From assembly GCA_947382645.1 (NCBI GenBank), contig CANDAE010000013.1, forward strand, positions 37,583-101,582: 64,000 nt of DNA, in the 5' to 3' direction. Positions 8,918 to 17,227 of the stretch are shown piece after piece. The notes under the pieces are model-generated. The model had not been told where the DNA came from. It saw only the letters and a list, made by a program, of their open reading frames with translations, and did no database searches. The stretch comes from Suilimivivens sp009774465. GTDB lineage: Bacteria; Bacillota; Clostridia; Lachnospirales; Lachnospiraceae. Every line of letters starts with the position of its first letter. Positions within the stretch are counted from its first letter, which is position 1. The position numbers and the translations under genes are program-made.

Positions 8918-9772
8918 ATGTTAAAGAAAGAAATTGGCACAAAAGGGATTTTTTTATTAGCCAGTCTGATAACGACGCTGTCATTATCGGGCTGTGCAAA
9001 TGATTTGGCAGAACAGGAAAATGCAGGCACAGTCATTTATGAAGAAGAACCGTCCGAAAATCAAGAAACAGAGCACTCGGAATATGCAGGTACAAATAAT
9101 ACATCAAACAATGCAGAAACAGTGACTACGGCTGAAAATGACACAGCAGATACTGTCAAATCAGAAACAAAGGCTCCTGTACAAAGCGAACCTGTATCAC
9201 AGCCACAGGCTGAAACATCACAGGCACAGACGGAAACGTCTGTCACACTCACTGATAAAGAAAAAGCATTTTTAGCGCAGATATGTAACGAACTGAATGA
9301 TTTCAATTCCGGGCAGGCAATGGATGATAAATTTTGGCATGATTTCCTGTTCAATTCCTATACTGGCGGAACATCAGAAAATGCAGTGACAGAACAGGTA
9401 TACCGTGAAGATTTGGGATTTGAGGAAACAGTTGTAAAAGTGAGCATTCAGGAGGCACAGGAGCGTGTAAAACTGGTTTTTGGCATAGAACTGCCGGATT
9501 TCAAACCGTCTTTTGAGGATATGGAAAAAGGCCAGACTTCTTTTTTCTATAAAGACGGCAATTATTATATTGGTGTTTCTGATCTGCCGGATTATCAATA
9601 TACATTTTTGGAATGTGCGACAGATAAGGAAAATGCTGCCAATACGATTGTAAAATATACAATTGATTTTATGGGAGAAAGTAATGTTGGTACAGTAGCA
9701 TTCAACATTTCACCGGAAAATAATGAAAATGGGTTTATTATTCGTTCAAAGACTACAGAGTTTGTAAAATGA
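8918..9772 (+). CDS. Putative lipoprotein of unknown function
   Basis: A 284-residue protein starting at ATG 8918, with GTGAGGAGAG just upstream. A signal peptide ends in a lipobox (SLSGC). A low-complexity Thr/Glu/Gln/Ala-rich linker (about residues 30-110) follows, then a C-terminal globular domain (about 115-284) with no family I can name. It should be anchored to the outer face of the membrane through the lipidated cysteine. It is followed after 13 bases by a SnoaL-like gene, probably in one transcript, and is divergent from the AgrC/AgrA-like pair. Function unknown. Confidence 0.8.
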   Translation: MLKKEIGTKGIFLLASLITTLSLSGCANDLAEQENAGTVIYEEEPSENQETEHSEYAGTNNTSNNAETVTTAENDTADTVKSETKAPVQSEPVSQPQAETSQAQTETSVTLTDKEKAFLAQICNELNDFNSGQAMDDKFWHDFLFNSYTGGTSENAVTEQVYREDLGFEETVVKVSIQEAQERVKLVFGIELPDFKPSFEDMEKGQTSFFYKDGNYYIGVSDLPDYQYTFLECATDKENAANTIVKYTIDFMGESNVGTVAFNISPENNENGFIIRSKTTEFVK

Positions 9773-9785
9773 GGAGGATTAAAAG

Positions 9786-10175
9786 ATGAGCGATAAAGAG
9801 TTGGTAGCCCGGTTTTTTATGGAGGGCTACCAAAACAGGAACTATGATTTCATTCTGAAATGTCTGTCTGAAAATTATATTGACCATAGTCCGGCAGGTG
9901 CAAGAAGTAATCAGGATGCCGTGAATATTTTAATTGCAGTTTCAAAAATGTTTGGAGATATGCAGATTAGCATTGAAGATATTTTTTCGGAGAATGGAAT
10001 GGTTGCCACAAGAATACGATACAGGGCTTTTCACATCGGTGAATGTATGGGCATTGCTGCAACCGGAAGAAACATTTCTTTTGAGGCACTTGAAAATTTT
10101 AAAGTGGTGGATGGAAAAATTGCAGAATCATGGGGGTACTGGCCAGATAAAGAAATTGAAGCTCTGTTGAAGTAA
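9786..10175 (+). CDS. SnoaL-like / NTF2-fold protein
   Basis: A 129-residue protein of the SnoaL-like polyketide-cyclase/ester-cyclase group. It starts with a helix (ELVARFFMEGYQNRNYDFI), continues with the characteristic YIDHSPAG segment, and ends in strands including GRNISFEALENFKVVDGKIAE and SWGYWPD. These small alpha+beta barrels bind or transform hydrophobic small molecules; many are uncharacterised. GAGGATTAAAAG provides the ribosome binding site. It is likely cotranscribed with the upstream lipoprotein gene. The substrate is unknown. Confidence 0.8.
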   Translation: MSDKELVARFFMEGYQNRNYDFILKCLSENYIDHSPAGARSNQDAVNILIAVSKMFGDMQISIEDIFSENGMVATRIRYRAFHIGECMGIAATGRNISFEALENFKVVDGKIAESWGYWPDKEIEALLK

Positions 10176-10709
10176 AGTGTCAAATATAAGAAAGAGAAAA
10201 ATGTACGGACGCTGCCTGTGGAGGGGAAAAAAAAGAAAATTTTTTCAATTTTACATAATGTGACATTAAGGTATCAGGTTATGTTTGATACACTGTTTCC
10301 TATAAGAGGTGCTGGGAATTTGAATGGAGAAATCATGAAAAAGCTCTGTATAGAGCAAAAAGTATACCTGCTTTAGTAGAATACCCAAGTTTAACTTTAT
10401 TATGATGAAAGGAAACGGTTTGCAACGCATATCAGATTGTCGTAGAGAAATCTATTTGACTAATAGAGTAACAGCAGATAAGCTCAAAACAATTTTGAGA
10501 TATAAGGTAAATCAGCATAGGGCAACGACTTAAAATGTTGCCCTTTCTTATCTCTTTCGTAAAACTTCACAATACTACATCTTGTACCAAAAATTCATAT
10601 TTTTCTATTTTCTGATTTTATATATCTTAACAAAACATCTATTTTTACCCATTATAACATACTACTTCATTCTAAAATTTGACAACATTTCTTTTACGAA
10701 AGGTAAAAT
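10176..10709. other. AT-rich intergenic stretch without a convincing gene
   Basis: About 530 bases follow the SnoaL-like gene. They contain a 43-codon open frame (about 10402-10533) without a clear ribosome binding site or recognisable similarity, and a terminator-like hairpin at 10519-10544. Downstream of the hairpin the sequence is strongly AT-rich up to the decayed gene at 10710. I see no RNA gene here. Confidence 0.5.
10519..10544 (+). terminator. Probable intrinsic terminator
   Basis: AGGGCAAC (10519-10526) pairs perfectly with GTTGCCCT (10537-10544) across a 10-base loop and is followed by TTCTTATCTCTTT. It could end the lipoprotein/SnoaL transcript. Confidence 0.6.
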
Positions 10710-11387
10710 ATGCAATTTAACCACCCATCTTCTCATACATCCTCTAATAGACCAATCAAAGCTTCAAGTTCAGTCTCTAAAGAAATTAAATCTCCTAAAA
10801 AGCAGCGCGTCAACTGGCACGAGGCCGTCTCCTGAGCCATCCAGATCGAACTGCAGGATTATGCACATTTATTAGAATATCAAACCGAATATGTCCTTGG
10901 AAAAAACAGTTACCGCATTGACCTTCTTGTCATTAAAAAATTAACTGTTTCCAAAATAGCCCCAGGGGTTTATCATATCAATAAAGAAACCTTTAATATA
11001 CAAATTATCGTTACGCAGGAACTTCTTCCGCTGGAAAATCTCTACCTGCGTTGTCTTACAAATCGTTTGCAGGACACTGACCTGATAAACCGTCTAACCG
11101 ACGACTATAAGCTCCATCAAAAACAACTGATATATAACAGATATATGCACCAACTTACCACCACAAATAGAAAAACGAAAGGAGATTCGATTATGGTTTG
11201 TGAAGGATTACTTAACTTATTTGGTACCAGCTCTGAGGAAATTATTGAACGCACGAAAAAAGAAGATGAAGAATATTATCTGCCTAAACTTCAAAGTCTG
11301 TCCAATCAAAATAACTACTTAAAATCTCTGCTGGAGCAAAACAACATTCCCTTTTGTCTTTATCCTGAACCTGGCAATCAAATTTAA
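10710..11387 (+). pseudogene. Decayed PD-(D/E)XK-like protein (Lachnospiraceae-type family)
   Basis: One frame runs from ATG 10710 (AAAGG upstream) to TAA 11387 but is broken by a TGA at 10833-10835. Around the stop it reads KKQRVNWHEAV, stop, AIQIELQDYAHLLEYQTEY, then YRIDLLVIKK. This is the start of a family of roughly 300-residue nuclease-fold proteins that I recall as multi-copy in Lachnospiraceae. Directly after the RIDLLVIKK strand the sequence jumps to a late segment (PGVYHINKETFNIQIIVTQEL). The expected central part with the IIEYKSP motif is missing, consistent with an internal deletion. The C-terminal half (11067-11387) is open and ends in a helical EEYYLPKLQSL region. Both lesions argue for a dead gene. 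Confidence 0.75.
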
Positions 11388-11445
11388 AACATACAGAGAA
11401 CAAATCCGCTGCTTTCTTTTTCATTCATAAATACTTTACTCTATT

Positions 11446-12102
11446 TTATTCACACCATTTAACAATCTCGTCCAGCTTTTTTCTCGGCCTTTTATCAGGT
11501 GCTTCATCTGCATATCCTATGGCCATTGCAGCAATCAGCACTTCCTGCGTCGTTCTCTGAACGCCTGTTTCACCGCCTCCCGATTCATTTTTCGCAGAAG
11601 CCATTTTTCCATCCGTATTTATCCAGTGGTTCAGTTCATCATAGGCAAAATAAGTATCGCAAATCCAAAGGCTTCCCAGTCCATGTTCCGTGGCAGTGAG
11701 CGTCATATTTTCCATTGCTGCGCCGATTGACTGGGCATTGCAGATTTCGTAAATACGCTCCTCCGCGTTTACCTGGCAGTTAATATCAATTCCTAATACA
11801 TTTACCACACAGACAATAACTGGCGCCTGCTCCATAATCTGCACTGTATATTGAGCTCCCTTAAGAAAACGCAGACTTTCCGGCAAAAGCGGATTTTTCT
11901 TCTCCCGCTCCAGTCCCGCTTTCATAACCCTTATCATCTCAGCTTTTGATTTACCTGACACAACTAAAAACCGCCAGGGCTGCCGATTTTTAGCAGAAGG
12001 TGCAAGAATTCCTGCCTGTAAAATTTCCTCAATCACCTGCCTGTCAATCATAGTGTCCTTGTACTTGCGTATGCTTCGTCTGTTTAATATTTCAGGCAAC
12101 AT
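11446..12102 (-). CDS. Nitroreductase-family FMN oxidoreductase
   Basis: A 218-residue flavoprotein of the nitroreductase family. The N-terminus has NRRSIRKYKD and APSAKNRQPWRFLVV, which contact FMN. The middle holds IGAAMENMTLTATEHGLGSLWI, the dimer and cofactor region, and the end has IAAMAIGYADEAP with a basic C-terminus. Such enzymes reduce nitroaromatics, quinones or related electron acceptors using NAD(P)H; the natural substrate is not predictable. It lies alone on the minus strand between the decayed gene and the DUF4180 gene. No redox-regulator gene is adjacent. Confidence 0.88.
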   Translation of the reverse strand: MLPEILNRRSIRKYKDTMIDRQVIEEILQAGILAPSAKNRQPWRFLVVSGKSKAEMIRVMKAGLEREKKNPLLPESLRFLKGAQYTVQIMEQAPVIVCVVNVLGIDINCQVNAEERIYEICNAQSIGAAMENMTLTATEHGLGSLWICDTYFAYDELNHWINTDGKMASAKNESGGGETGVQRTTQEVLIAAMAIGYADEAPDKRPRKKLDEIVKWCE

Positions 12103-12229
12103 TTTGGTTCTCCTTTATCAAATACGACTAATATCTGGTATACACAGATTGCTTCTACCTGAATTGCAGTTGGTCTTAGCATAATGAAAATCCTCCTTTT
12201 TATGTATAACTGGAATCCACACAGCTTCG

Positions 12230-12598
12230 TTATTGTATTTCCGTCAGTTTCTGAATTGCCTCTTCTTTAGTTTCTACAAAAAAGAAATCGCTGCCATTAT
12301 TTGATTCATAGATAAAGTCTTTAAGCGGTTTACTTGTGTAATGGGAATAATCTCCATAAATTGCAATTTTAACATGGTAGTTGATAAACTTTTGAAGTAT
12401 TTCCCCTGCCATGCCTGTACTCAAAATGAAAAATTCATCGCATACTGCTTTTTTATCAATTACAATTTTTACTGCGCCTGTTTCATATTTGACTGTCATT
12501 GCCAGATCTAAAGCGGACTGCACATCCACGATCAGTTTTTCCTTGCTGGAAACAACTGCAATATCAGCCTTATTTTCTTTTATATGTTCAATTTTCAT
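12230..12598 (-). CDS. DUF4180 domain-containing protein
   Basis: A 122-residue protein starting at ATG 12598, with a strong AAGGAGG upstream; an in-frame extension of ten codons is unlikely. It contains the STAS-like alpha/beta pattern of DUF4180 (CDEFFILSTGMAGEILQKFINYHVKIAIYGDYS ... SNNGSDFFFVETKEEAIQKL, described here in two parts). The function of the family is unknown; members are often next to regulators. Its divergent neighbour is an AraC-type regulator gene, which may control it. Confidence 0.75.
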   Translation of the reverse strand: MKIEHIKENKADIAVVSSKEKLIVDVQSALDLAMTVKYETGAVKIVIDKKAVCDEFFILSTGMAGEILQKFINYHVKIAIYGDYSHYTSKPLKDFIYESNNGSDFFFVETKEEAIQKLTEIQ

Positions 12599-12784
12599 AA
12601 AATCCTCCTTGTATGACCTGCAGTGCAAATTCCAGTTGAAAATGCATTTTACCTGAAAAAAGGGAGACTGTCAAGCATTTCTCTATTTTGCTGTTTCTCT
12701 ATTTTGCCGCACAATGCCGTATCTGTAAATAATCCTCGCAAATGAACCGATAGACTTTATGGGCGGAGGATTTCCCCCCTAGCG

Positions 12785-12825
12785 GCAGTCGCCAAGGTCA
12801 TGCAAGCATGACTTTGGCTCGTTGC
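12785..12825. repeat. Short palindromic element, copy 2
   Basis: CCAAGGTCATGC and GCATGACTTTGG form a 12-bp stem with one G-T pair and a two-base loop, flanked by GCAG / GTTGC. The element resembles the inverted copy at 8653-8701. It lies about 40 bases before the AraC regulator gene and probably in its leader. Confidence 0.65.
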
Positions 12826-12866
12826 TCGCGGAAATTTTCAGAAATTAAACGGAAGGAACTATCTTT

Positions 12867-13640
12867 ATGGCAGCAGTAAACAGCGTACGCTACATACGAA
12901 ATTTAAACACAGGTGTTGAACTTATTTTCTGCAATAATGTGGCAATATCCTATCCCATACATAATCATGTTTCCGTGCTTACAATCGGTATTGTGCTGGA
13001 TGGCTCTGTCATGCTTACCGCTTACAACGAAATAAAGACTTATAAAAAGAATCAGACTTTTGTTATTTATCCCTATATTCCACACTGTATATCAGCACAT
13101 AACAGCTATACTCTTCTCAGTTTATGTATTGATAAAAGTATAATACCGTGCTATGCATCAGATAGCATTCAGGAGCATGTAATGACTTTACTGCCGGATG
13201 TTTTGCATAAGGAAAAAATCAGTCAGAACCAAATTTTTTACTTATTAAACCGCCTGAACATGGCAGTTAAATTCTACTCACTTACTGCCCCTGCTGATTT
13301 GCACCCCTGCAGTCAAAATCCATTGATCACTCATTTAAAAAAGCAGTTGGAATTATATCCCGAAAGCAAATTCAGTATTGAAGAAATGGCGAAAAATGCA
13401 TTTATCAGCAAATATCACTTTATCAGAACATTTAAAGCAGAAGCAGGTCTTACGCCGCATCAATTTCAACTTCAAAACCGTATTCGCAAGGCTAAACGGC
13501 TGATGCACGAGAGTAAAACAATGACTGAAGTGGCTCTGACCACAGGTTTTTGCGATCAAAGCCACTTTATTAAACAGTTTGAAAAGCAGGTAGGCTTATC
13601 TCCGCTGACTTACCAATTATCCTCTAAAATAATCAAATAA
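12867..13640 (+). CDS. AraC-family transcriptional regulator
   Basis: A 257-residue regulator. The N-terminal half (to about residue 140) is a cupin-like sensor domain (YPIHNHVSVLTIGIVLDG with metal-type histidines, then FVIYPYIPHCISA). The C-terminal 100 residues hold two helix-turn-helix motifs (FSIEEMAKNAFISKYHFIRTF and MTEVALTTGFCDQSHFIKQF), diagnostic for AraC/XylS proteins. GGAAGGAACT precedes the ATG. It is divergent from the DUF4180 gene and converges on a cupin gene 11 bases away. The effector is unknown. Confidence 0.9.
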   Translation: MAAVNSVRYIRNLNTGVELIFCNNVAISYPIHNHVSVLTIGIVLDGSVMLTAYNEIKTYKKNQTFVIYPYIPHCISAHNSYTLLSLCIDKSIIPCYASDSIQEHVMTLLPDVLHKEKISQNQIFYLLNRLNMAVKFYSLTAPADLHPCSQNPLITHLKKQLELYPESKFSIEEMAKNAFISKYHFIRTFKAEAGLTPHQFQLQNRIRKAKRLMHESKTMTEVALTTGFCDQSHFIKQFEKQVGLSPLTYQLSSKIIK

Positions 13641-13651
13641 GAGAAATCAAG

Positions 13652-14047
13652 TCAGCATAACGCAGGCATAAATTTTGCGAACAGATAAAGCCCATCCCTT
13701 CCTGCTATAACTTCGTGTGGCACGCCAATGGGGAAAATGGAAATCACTCCTGGTTCGTAAGACAATTCTGTTCCATTGTTCACACATACGCCTGTTCCGG
13801 ATATGACTTCGTGGGTTTCTAGCTGTTTCTCGTGAATGTGATTGCCAATCTTCTTATTAGGCGCTATCCTCACAAGATGAAAGCTGAATTGTCCACCTGT
13901 CTTTTCAGATGTGATAATATGCTTTAACTCCACTCCCTCAAAAGCAGGATGCTTTGACCACGAAACAGCCTTAAAACATGTCATAGCATCCGGTAAAAGC
14001 AGCTTTCCTCCTCCATCAAATTTTTCAAATAGATTTTTATAATCCAT
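13652..14047 (-). CDS. Cupin-domain protein
   Basis: A 131-residue single-domain cupin. Motif 1 contains IGNHIHEKQLETHEVISG (two His and Glu ligands) and motif 2 contains IPIG-type residues with GVPHEV, giving a probable metal site. AAAGGAA lies 9 bases before ATG 14047; a GTG three codons upstream overlaps that ribosome binding site and is less likely. Its role is unknown. It converges on the AraC regulator gene, which itself has a cupin-like sensor domain. Confidence 0.82.
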   Translation of the reverse strand: MDYKNLFEKFDGGGKLLLPDAMTCFKAVSWSKHPAFEGVELKHIITSEKTGGQFSFHLVRIAPNKKIGNHIHEKQLETHEVISGTGVCVNNGTELSYEPGVISIFPIGVPHEVIAGRDGLYLFAKFMPALC

Positions 14048-14192
14048 CCTCTGCACTTCCTTTCAAATTTTTTGACTGTTACTGTCTGCCTGCATCATAG
14101 CAAAAAACAAAAAATTTGAATTGTAAAAAATTGCGGTTTTGTCATACATTCCATCCACTGCATAGCAAATGACATATCTCGCATTATTTCAA

Positions 14193-14675
14193 TCACAACG
14201 CAAGTTTCATATAAATTGACGTATCCATAGGGCTGTCGTTATAGCATGGAACTTCACAAAACCCCCACTTTTGATACAAATATAATGCACTTTTCAGAAA
14301 AGGAAGTGTATCAAGCAGCATAAAGGAATATCCAATTTCTCCGGCATCTTTCACAATCTGCCCGATCAGCAGATCTCCAAGATGATTTCCTCTGAATCGG
14401 GGCCTGACGTAGAGGCGCTTCATCTCACAATTTTTATCATCAATTTTCTTTAATCCAACACATCCGGCCGGTGTTCCATCACAAAACGCCAAATACAGAC
14501 GTCCCTTCGGATATCCATATTTGGCTTCCAAATTCCTTAACTCTTCCTCATAATTCTGTATTTCAAGATATTGCTTAAAAGAAGCATCTCCCCGAATCAG
14601 CATTTGAGTATATTCAGAAAACAGCTCCCTGATTTCTTTTTCGTAATTGTAAGCAGGCAGTAAATTAATCTTCAT
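14193..14675 (-). CDS. GNAT-family N-acetyltransferase
   Basis: About 160 residues. It shows the GNAT core: LYLAFCDGTPAGCVGLKKID (strands before motif A), then MKRLYVRPRFRGNHLGDLLIGQIV, which contains the acetyl-CoA pyrophosphate loop (R-G-N-H-L-G), and a C-terminal YLYQKWGFCEVP. The start at 14675 gives a normal family N-terminus; a 20-codon extension upstream has no similarity. It probably acetylates a small amine or a peptide. No operon partner is visible. Confidence 0.85.
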   Translation of the reverse strand: MKINLLPAYNYEKEIRELFSEYTQMLIRGDASFKQYLEIQNYEEELRNLEAKYGYPKGRLYLAFCDGTPAGCVGLKKIDDKNCEMKRLYVRPRFRGNHLGDLLIGQIVKDAGEIGYSFMLLDTLPFLKSALYLYQKWGFCEVPCYNDSPMDTSIYMKLAL

Positions 14676-14836
14676 CCTCTTCCCCCGAATAGGCGGTATC
14701 TTCTTCCACATCATAGGAACAATCCGTAAAAGCAAACCTTCCCGTTTTTCTCTCCTTTATCACCTTAAGCAGCATCCCCTCTTTTCAGTAAAATCAATTA
14801 TGAAACAAGCAGGGCTTTCCCGCTCACACCATCTCC

Positions 14837-15388
14837 CTACCCCTTCATCATAGTCAGCACCATCTGGGCAGTTTCCACCAGATTGGTTCCGCTGTCCATG
14901 CTGCATTTTTGTATGTATTTATGGGCCTCCTCCTCGGTCATATGATTTCGGTTCATCAGTACTTCCTTCGCATCTTTAATCAGCCTGATTTCCTCAGTGC
15001 TTCGTTCTTTCGGTTTACTTTTTTGTCTGCGCCTTTTCCTCTCTATGGCTCTGGTCATCATATCGACCGTGTTGATCAGATCATGCACTTTAAGAGGCAT
15101 GGAAAGACACATGATTCCCCCCTGCACCATACCGCCGCCTATGATATGCTGCGAAGCCATAAGCAGCATTTCAAATCCGGGAGGCATATCCTGATGCAGC
15201 TGGGCATAAATCATATCCGCCAGCTTATACCCGCAAATGATGATACCGTCGTTTAATCCGTCTGCCAGCGCAATCGCCTGGGCGCCGGTAGTACAGGCGC
15301 CAGTTACCGAAATCCCGTTTCTCACCAGAAGATTTTTCAAATTTTTCGCATCTTCCGGTTTGGGAAGGGCAACAATTATACCCGTCAT
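14837..15388 (-). CDS. ANTAR-domain RNA-binding antiterminator regulator
   Basis: A 183-residue protein with an N-terminal pseudo-receiver (about 1-120) and a C-terminal ANTAR domain (about 125-183; LIKDAKEVLMNRNHMTEEEAHKYI). ANTAR proteins bind paired hexaloop hairpins in mRNA leaders and prevent termination, often for nitrogen-metabolism genes. The position of the phospho-accepting Asp reads IIICGYKLAD, so phosphorylation control is probably lost and a ligand or partner may act instead. ATG 15388 has AGGAGGT seven bases upstream. It lies 34 bases after glnA on the same strand and is probably cotranscribed with it. Confidence 0.88.
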   Translation of the reverse strand: MTGIIVALPKPEDAKNLKNLLVRNGISVTGACTTGAQAIALADGLNDGIIICGYKLADMIYAQLHQDMPPGFEMLLMASQHIIGGGMVQGGIMCLSMPLKVHDLINTVDMMTRAIERKRRRQKSKPKERSTEEIRLIKDAKEVLMNRNHMTEEEAHKYIQKCSMDSGTNLVETAQMVLTMMKG

Positions 15389-15422
15389 CCGCACACCTCC
15401 TCATCTTATTTTTCTGCGTGTA

Positions 15423-16757
15423 CTAATACTGGTTTAAATACTGATTTACTTCCCAGTCGGTAACCTGTGAGGCATAATTTGCCCATTCCTTTTTCTTTGC
15501 TTCTATATATTTTGTAGACACATGTCTGCCTAATACATCTCTGATCAGTTCATCCTTTTCCAGTTCATTTACTGCCTGAATCAAGGTGCCCGGAATAGCT
15601 TCAATACCCAGCTTTTTCTTTTCCTCCTCGGACAGGGCAAAAATGTTTAAATCCACGCTTGCGGGAGGCTCAATCTGATTCACGATGCCATCAAGCCCCG
15701 CCCGCAGGCACACAGCCAGTGCCAGGTAGGGATTGGCAGAGGGATCAGGACAGCGCAGCTCAATTCTCGTGCCCGCACCTCTTGACGCTGGAATACGGAT
15801 CAACGGGCTTCTGTTGGTAGAACTCCATGCAATATACACCGGCGCCTCATACCCCGGCACCAGACGCTTATAGGAATTAACCAGAGGATTGGTAATGGCT
15901 GTCATTCCTTTCATATGCTTCATAATGCCGCCAATAAAATAGTAAGCAGCTTTGCTTAGTCCCAATTCATCCCCGGGATCATTGAAAATATTTTTTCCAT
16001 CTTTAGACAAAGACATATTGATATGCATACCGGAACCATTTACACCAAATTTGGGCTTAGGCATAAAGGTTGCATGGAGGCCATGTCTTTTGGCAATGGT
16101 TTTTACCGCCAGTTTAAAAGTCATAATGTTGTCCGCTGTTGCCAGCGCTTCGTCATACTGAAAATCAATTTCATGCTGAGCCGGCGCCACTTCATGATGA
16201 GAAGCTTCCACAATAAATCCCATATCCTCTAAGGTAAGCACCATATCCCTTCTTGCATTCTCTCCCAAATCCAAAGGCCCCAGGTCAAAGTAACCTGCCT
16301 TTTCATGGGTGAGAGTGGTCGGCATTCCATTTTCGTCTGTATGAAACAGGAAAAACTCACACTCCGGCCCCACCTCAAAGCGATACCCCAAATCTTCCGC
16401 CTCCTTAATGGCCCGCTTTAAAATATATCTGGGATCTCCCTCAAAAGGCATTCCACTCGGGCGGTAAACATCGCAAATCAGCCTTGCCACCTTTCCCTGC
16501 TGGGGACGCCAGGGAAAAATCTCCAGAGTATTTAAATCCGGATATAAATACATATCCGATTCCTCAATCCTTACAAATCCTTCGATAGAAGAACCGTCAA
16601 ACATACATTCATTATTTAAAGCTTTCTCAAGCTGGCTGGCTGTGATGGCCACATTCTTAAGACTGCCAAACAGATCTGTAAACTGCAGCCTGATAAATTC
16701 CACATCCTCATCCTTTACCAGTTCCATAATATCTTTCTTTGAATAATTTTTTCTCAT
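15423..16757 (-). CDS. glnA: Glutamine synthetase, type I
   Basis: A 444-residue enzyme making glutamine from glutamate, ammonia and ATP; it acts as a cytoplasmic dodecamer. Visible signatures are FTDLFGSLKNVAI and MFDGSSIEGF near the N-terminus, VGPECEFFLF and HHEVAPAQHEIDF (metal ligands), NGSGMHINMSL (ATP site), and CPDPSANPYLALA before the C-terminus. The length fits the short GSI-alpha form of Firmicutes, which lacks the adenylylation insertion. AAAGGA precedes the ATG and a consensus promoter lies at 16848-16876. The leader of about 85 bases could be the target of the downstream ANTAR protein, but I found no clear double hexaloop. Confidence 0.96.
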   Translation of the reverse strand: MRKNYSKKDIMELVKDEDVEFIRLQFTDLFGSLKNVAITASQLEKALNNECMFDGSSIEGFVRIEESDMYLYPDLNTLEIFPWRPQQGKVARLICDVYRPSGMPFEGDPRYILKRAIKEAEDLGYRFEVGPECEFFLFHTDENGMPTTLTHEKAGYFDLGPLDLGENARRDMVLTLEDMGFIVEASHHEVAPAQHEIDFQYDEALATADNIMTFKLAVKTIAKRHGLHATFMPKPKFGVNGSGMHINMSLSKDGKNIFNDPGDELGLSKAAYYFIGGIMKHMKGMTAITNPLVNSYKRLVPGYEAPVYIAWSSTNRSPLIRIPASRGAGTRIELRCPDPSANPYLALAVCLRAGLDGIVNQIEPPASVDLNIFALSEEEKKKLGIEAIPGTLIQAVNELEKDELIRDVLGRHVSTKYIEAKKKEWANYASQVTDWEVNQYLNQY

Positions 16758-16847
16758 AACATTTTTCCTTTCTCATACGATAAAAGGCCTTCCTATCCCA
16801 GCCGCCAGTCATGCCCGCTGTCATAAGAACGCCTTTGTTCTGTATCA

Positions 16848-16876
16848 GAATAACAATCTTTCTGCCTCTTTGTCAA
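16848..16876 (-). promoter_or_regulatory. glnA promoter
   Basis: On the minus strand, TTGACA (16871-16876), exactly 17 bases, then TTATTC (16848-16853). The large palindromic repeat begins 12 bases upstream of the -35 box. Confidence 0.65.
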
Positions 16877-16887
16877 TACTAATTTAT

Positions 16888-17154
16888 CACGGAAATCAAT
16901 TTTCAGAATTTGGTAAAATATACGTATGCCATTGGAGAGGGTGTTATTCTGAAATATTTCTTAAGGAACCCTTACAAAAACGTCAGTGGTTAGCGAGGTT
17001 AAGAGTTGCAAGCAACTCACAAGTTGCAGGCAGCTCTCGAGCTTAGCACTGTTACGTTTTTGTAGAGCGAAAGCGTGGTGACGAAAAAATATTTCAGAAT
17101 AACACCCTCTCCAGCACTACGTATACTCCCAGATTCTGAAAATTGATTTCCGTG
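16888..17154. repeat. Large nested palindromic repeat, copy A
   Basis: A roughly 267-bp imperfect palindrome without coding capacity. Outer arms of 26 bp (16888-16913 and 17129-17154) have one mismatch. Inner arms of 26 bp (16934-16959 and 17087-17112) are perfect. Further in, TACAAAAACGT pairs with ACGTTTTTGTA, and the tip holds GAGTTGC / GCAACTC iterons. A second copy is at 24650-24933. It fills the gap between glnA and the gene at 17228. It could be a non-autonomous mobile element or the gene of a folded RNA. Confidence 0.85.
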
Positions 17155-17227
17155 ACTAATTTATAATAATGCATAAATCCCCGACTCCAATAATACTATA
17201 GTAAAAAGAATGTAACGGGGAAATCCT

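Noticed and set aside
10402..10533. Small 43-codon open frame ahead of the terminator-like hairpin
   Set aside because: No good ribosome binding site, no recognisable features, and a low-complexity AT-rich setting; kept only as part of the intergenic description.
10582..10875. 97-codon frame on the plus strand
   Set aside because: It lies in a different frame across the start of the decayed nuclease-like gene and its composition is that of AT-rich spacer.
16888..17154. Insertion sequence with terminal inverted repeats
   Set aside because: No transposase frame lies between the arms and the element is too small; it may be non-autonomous but is not an IS.
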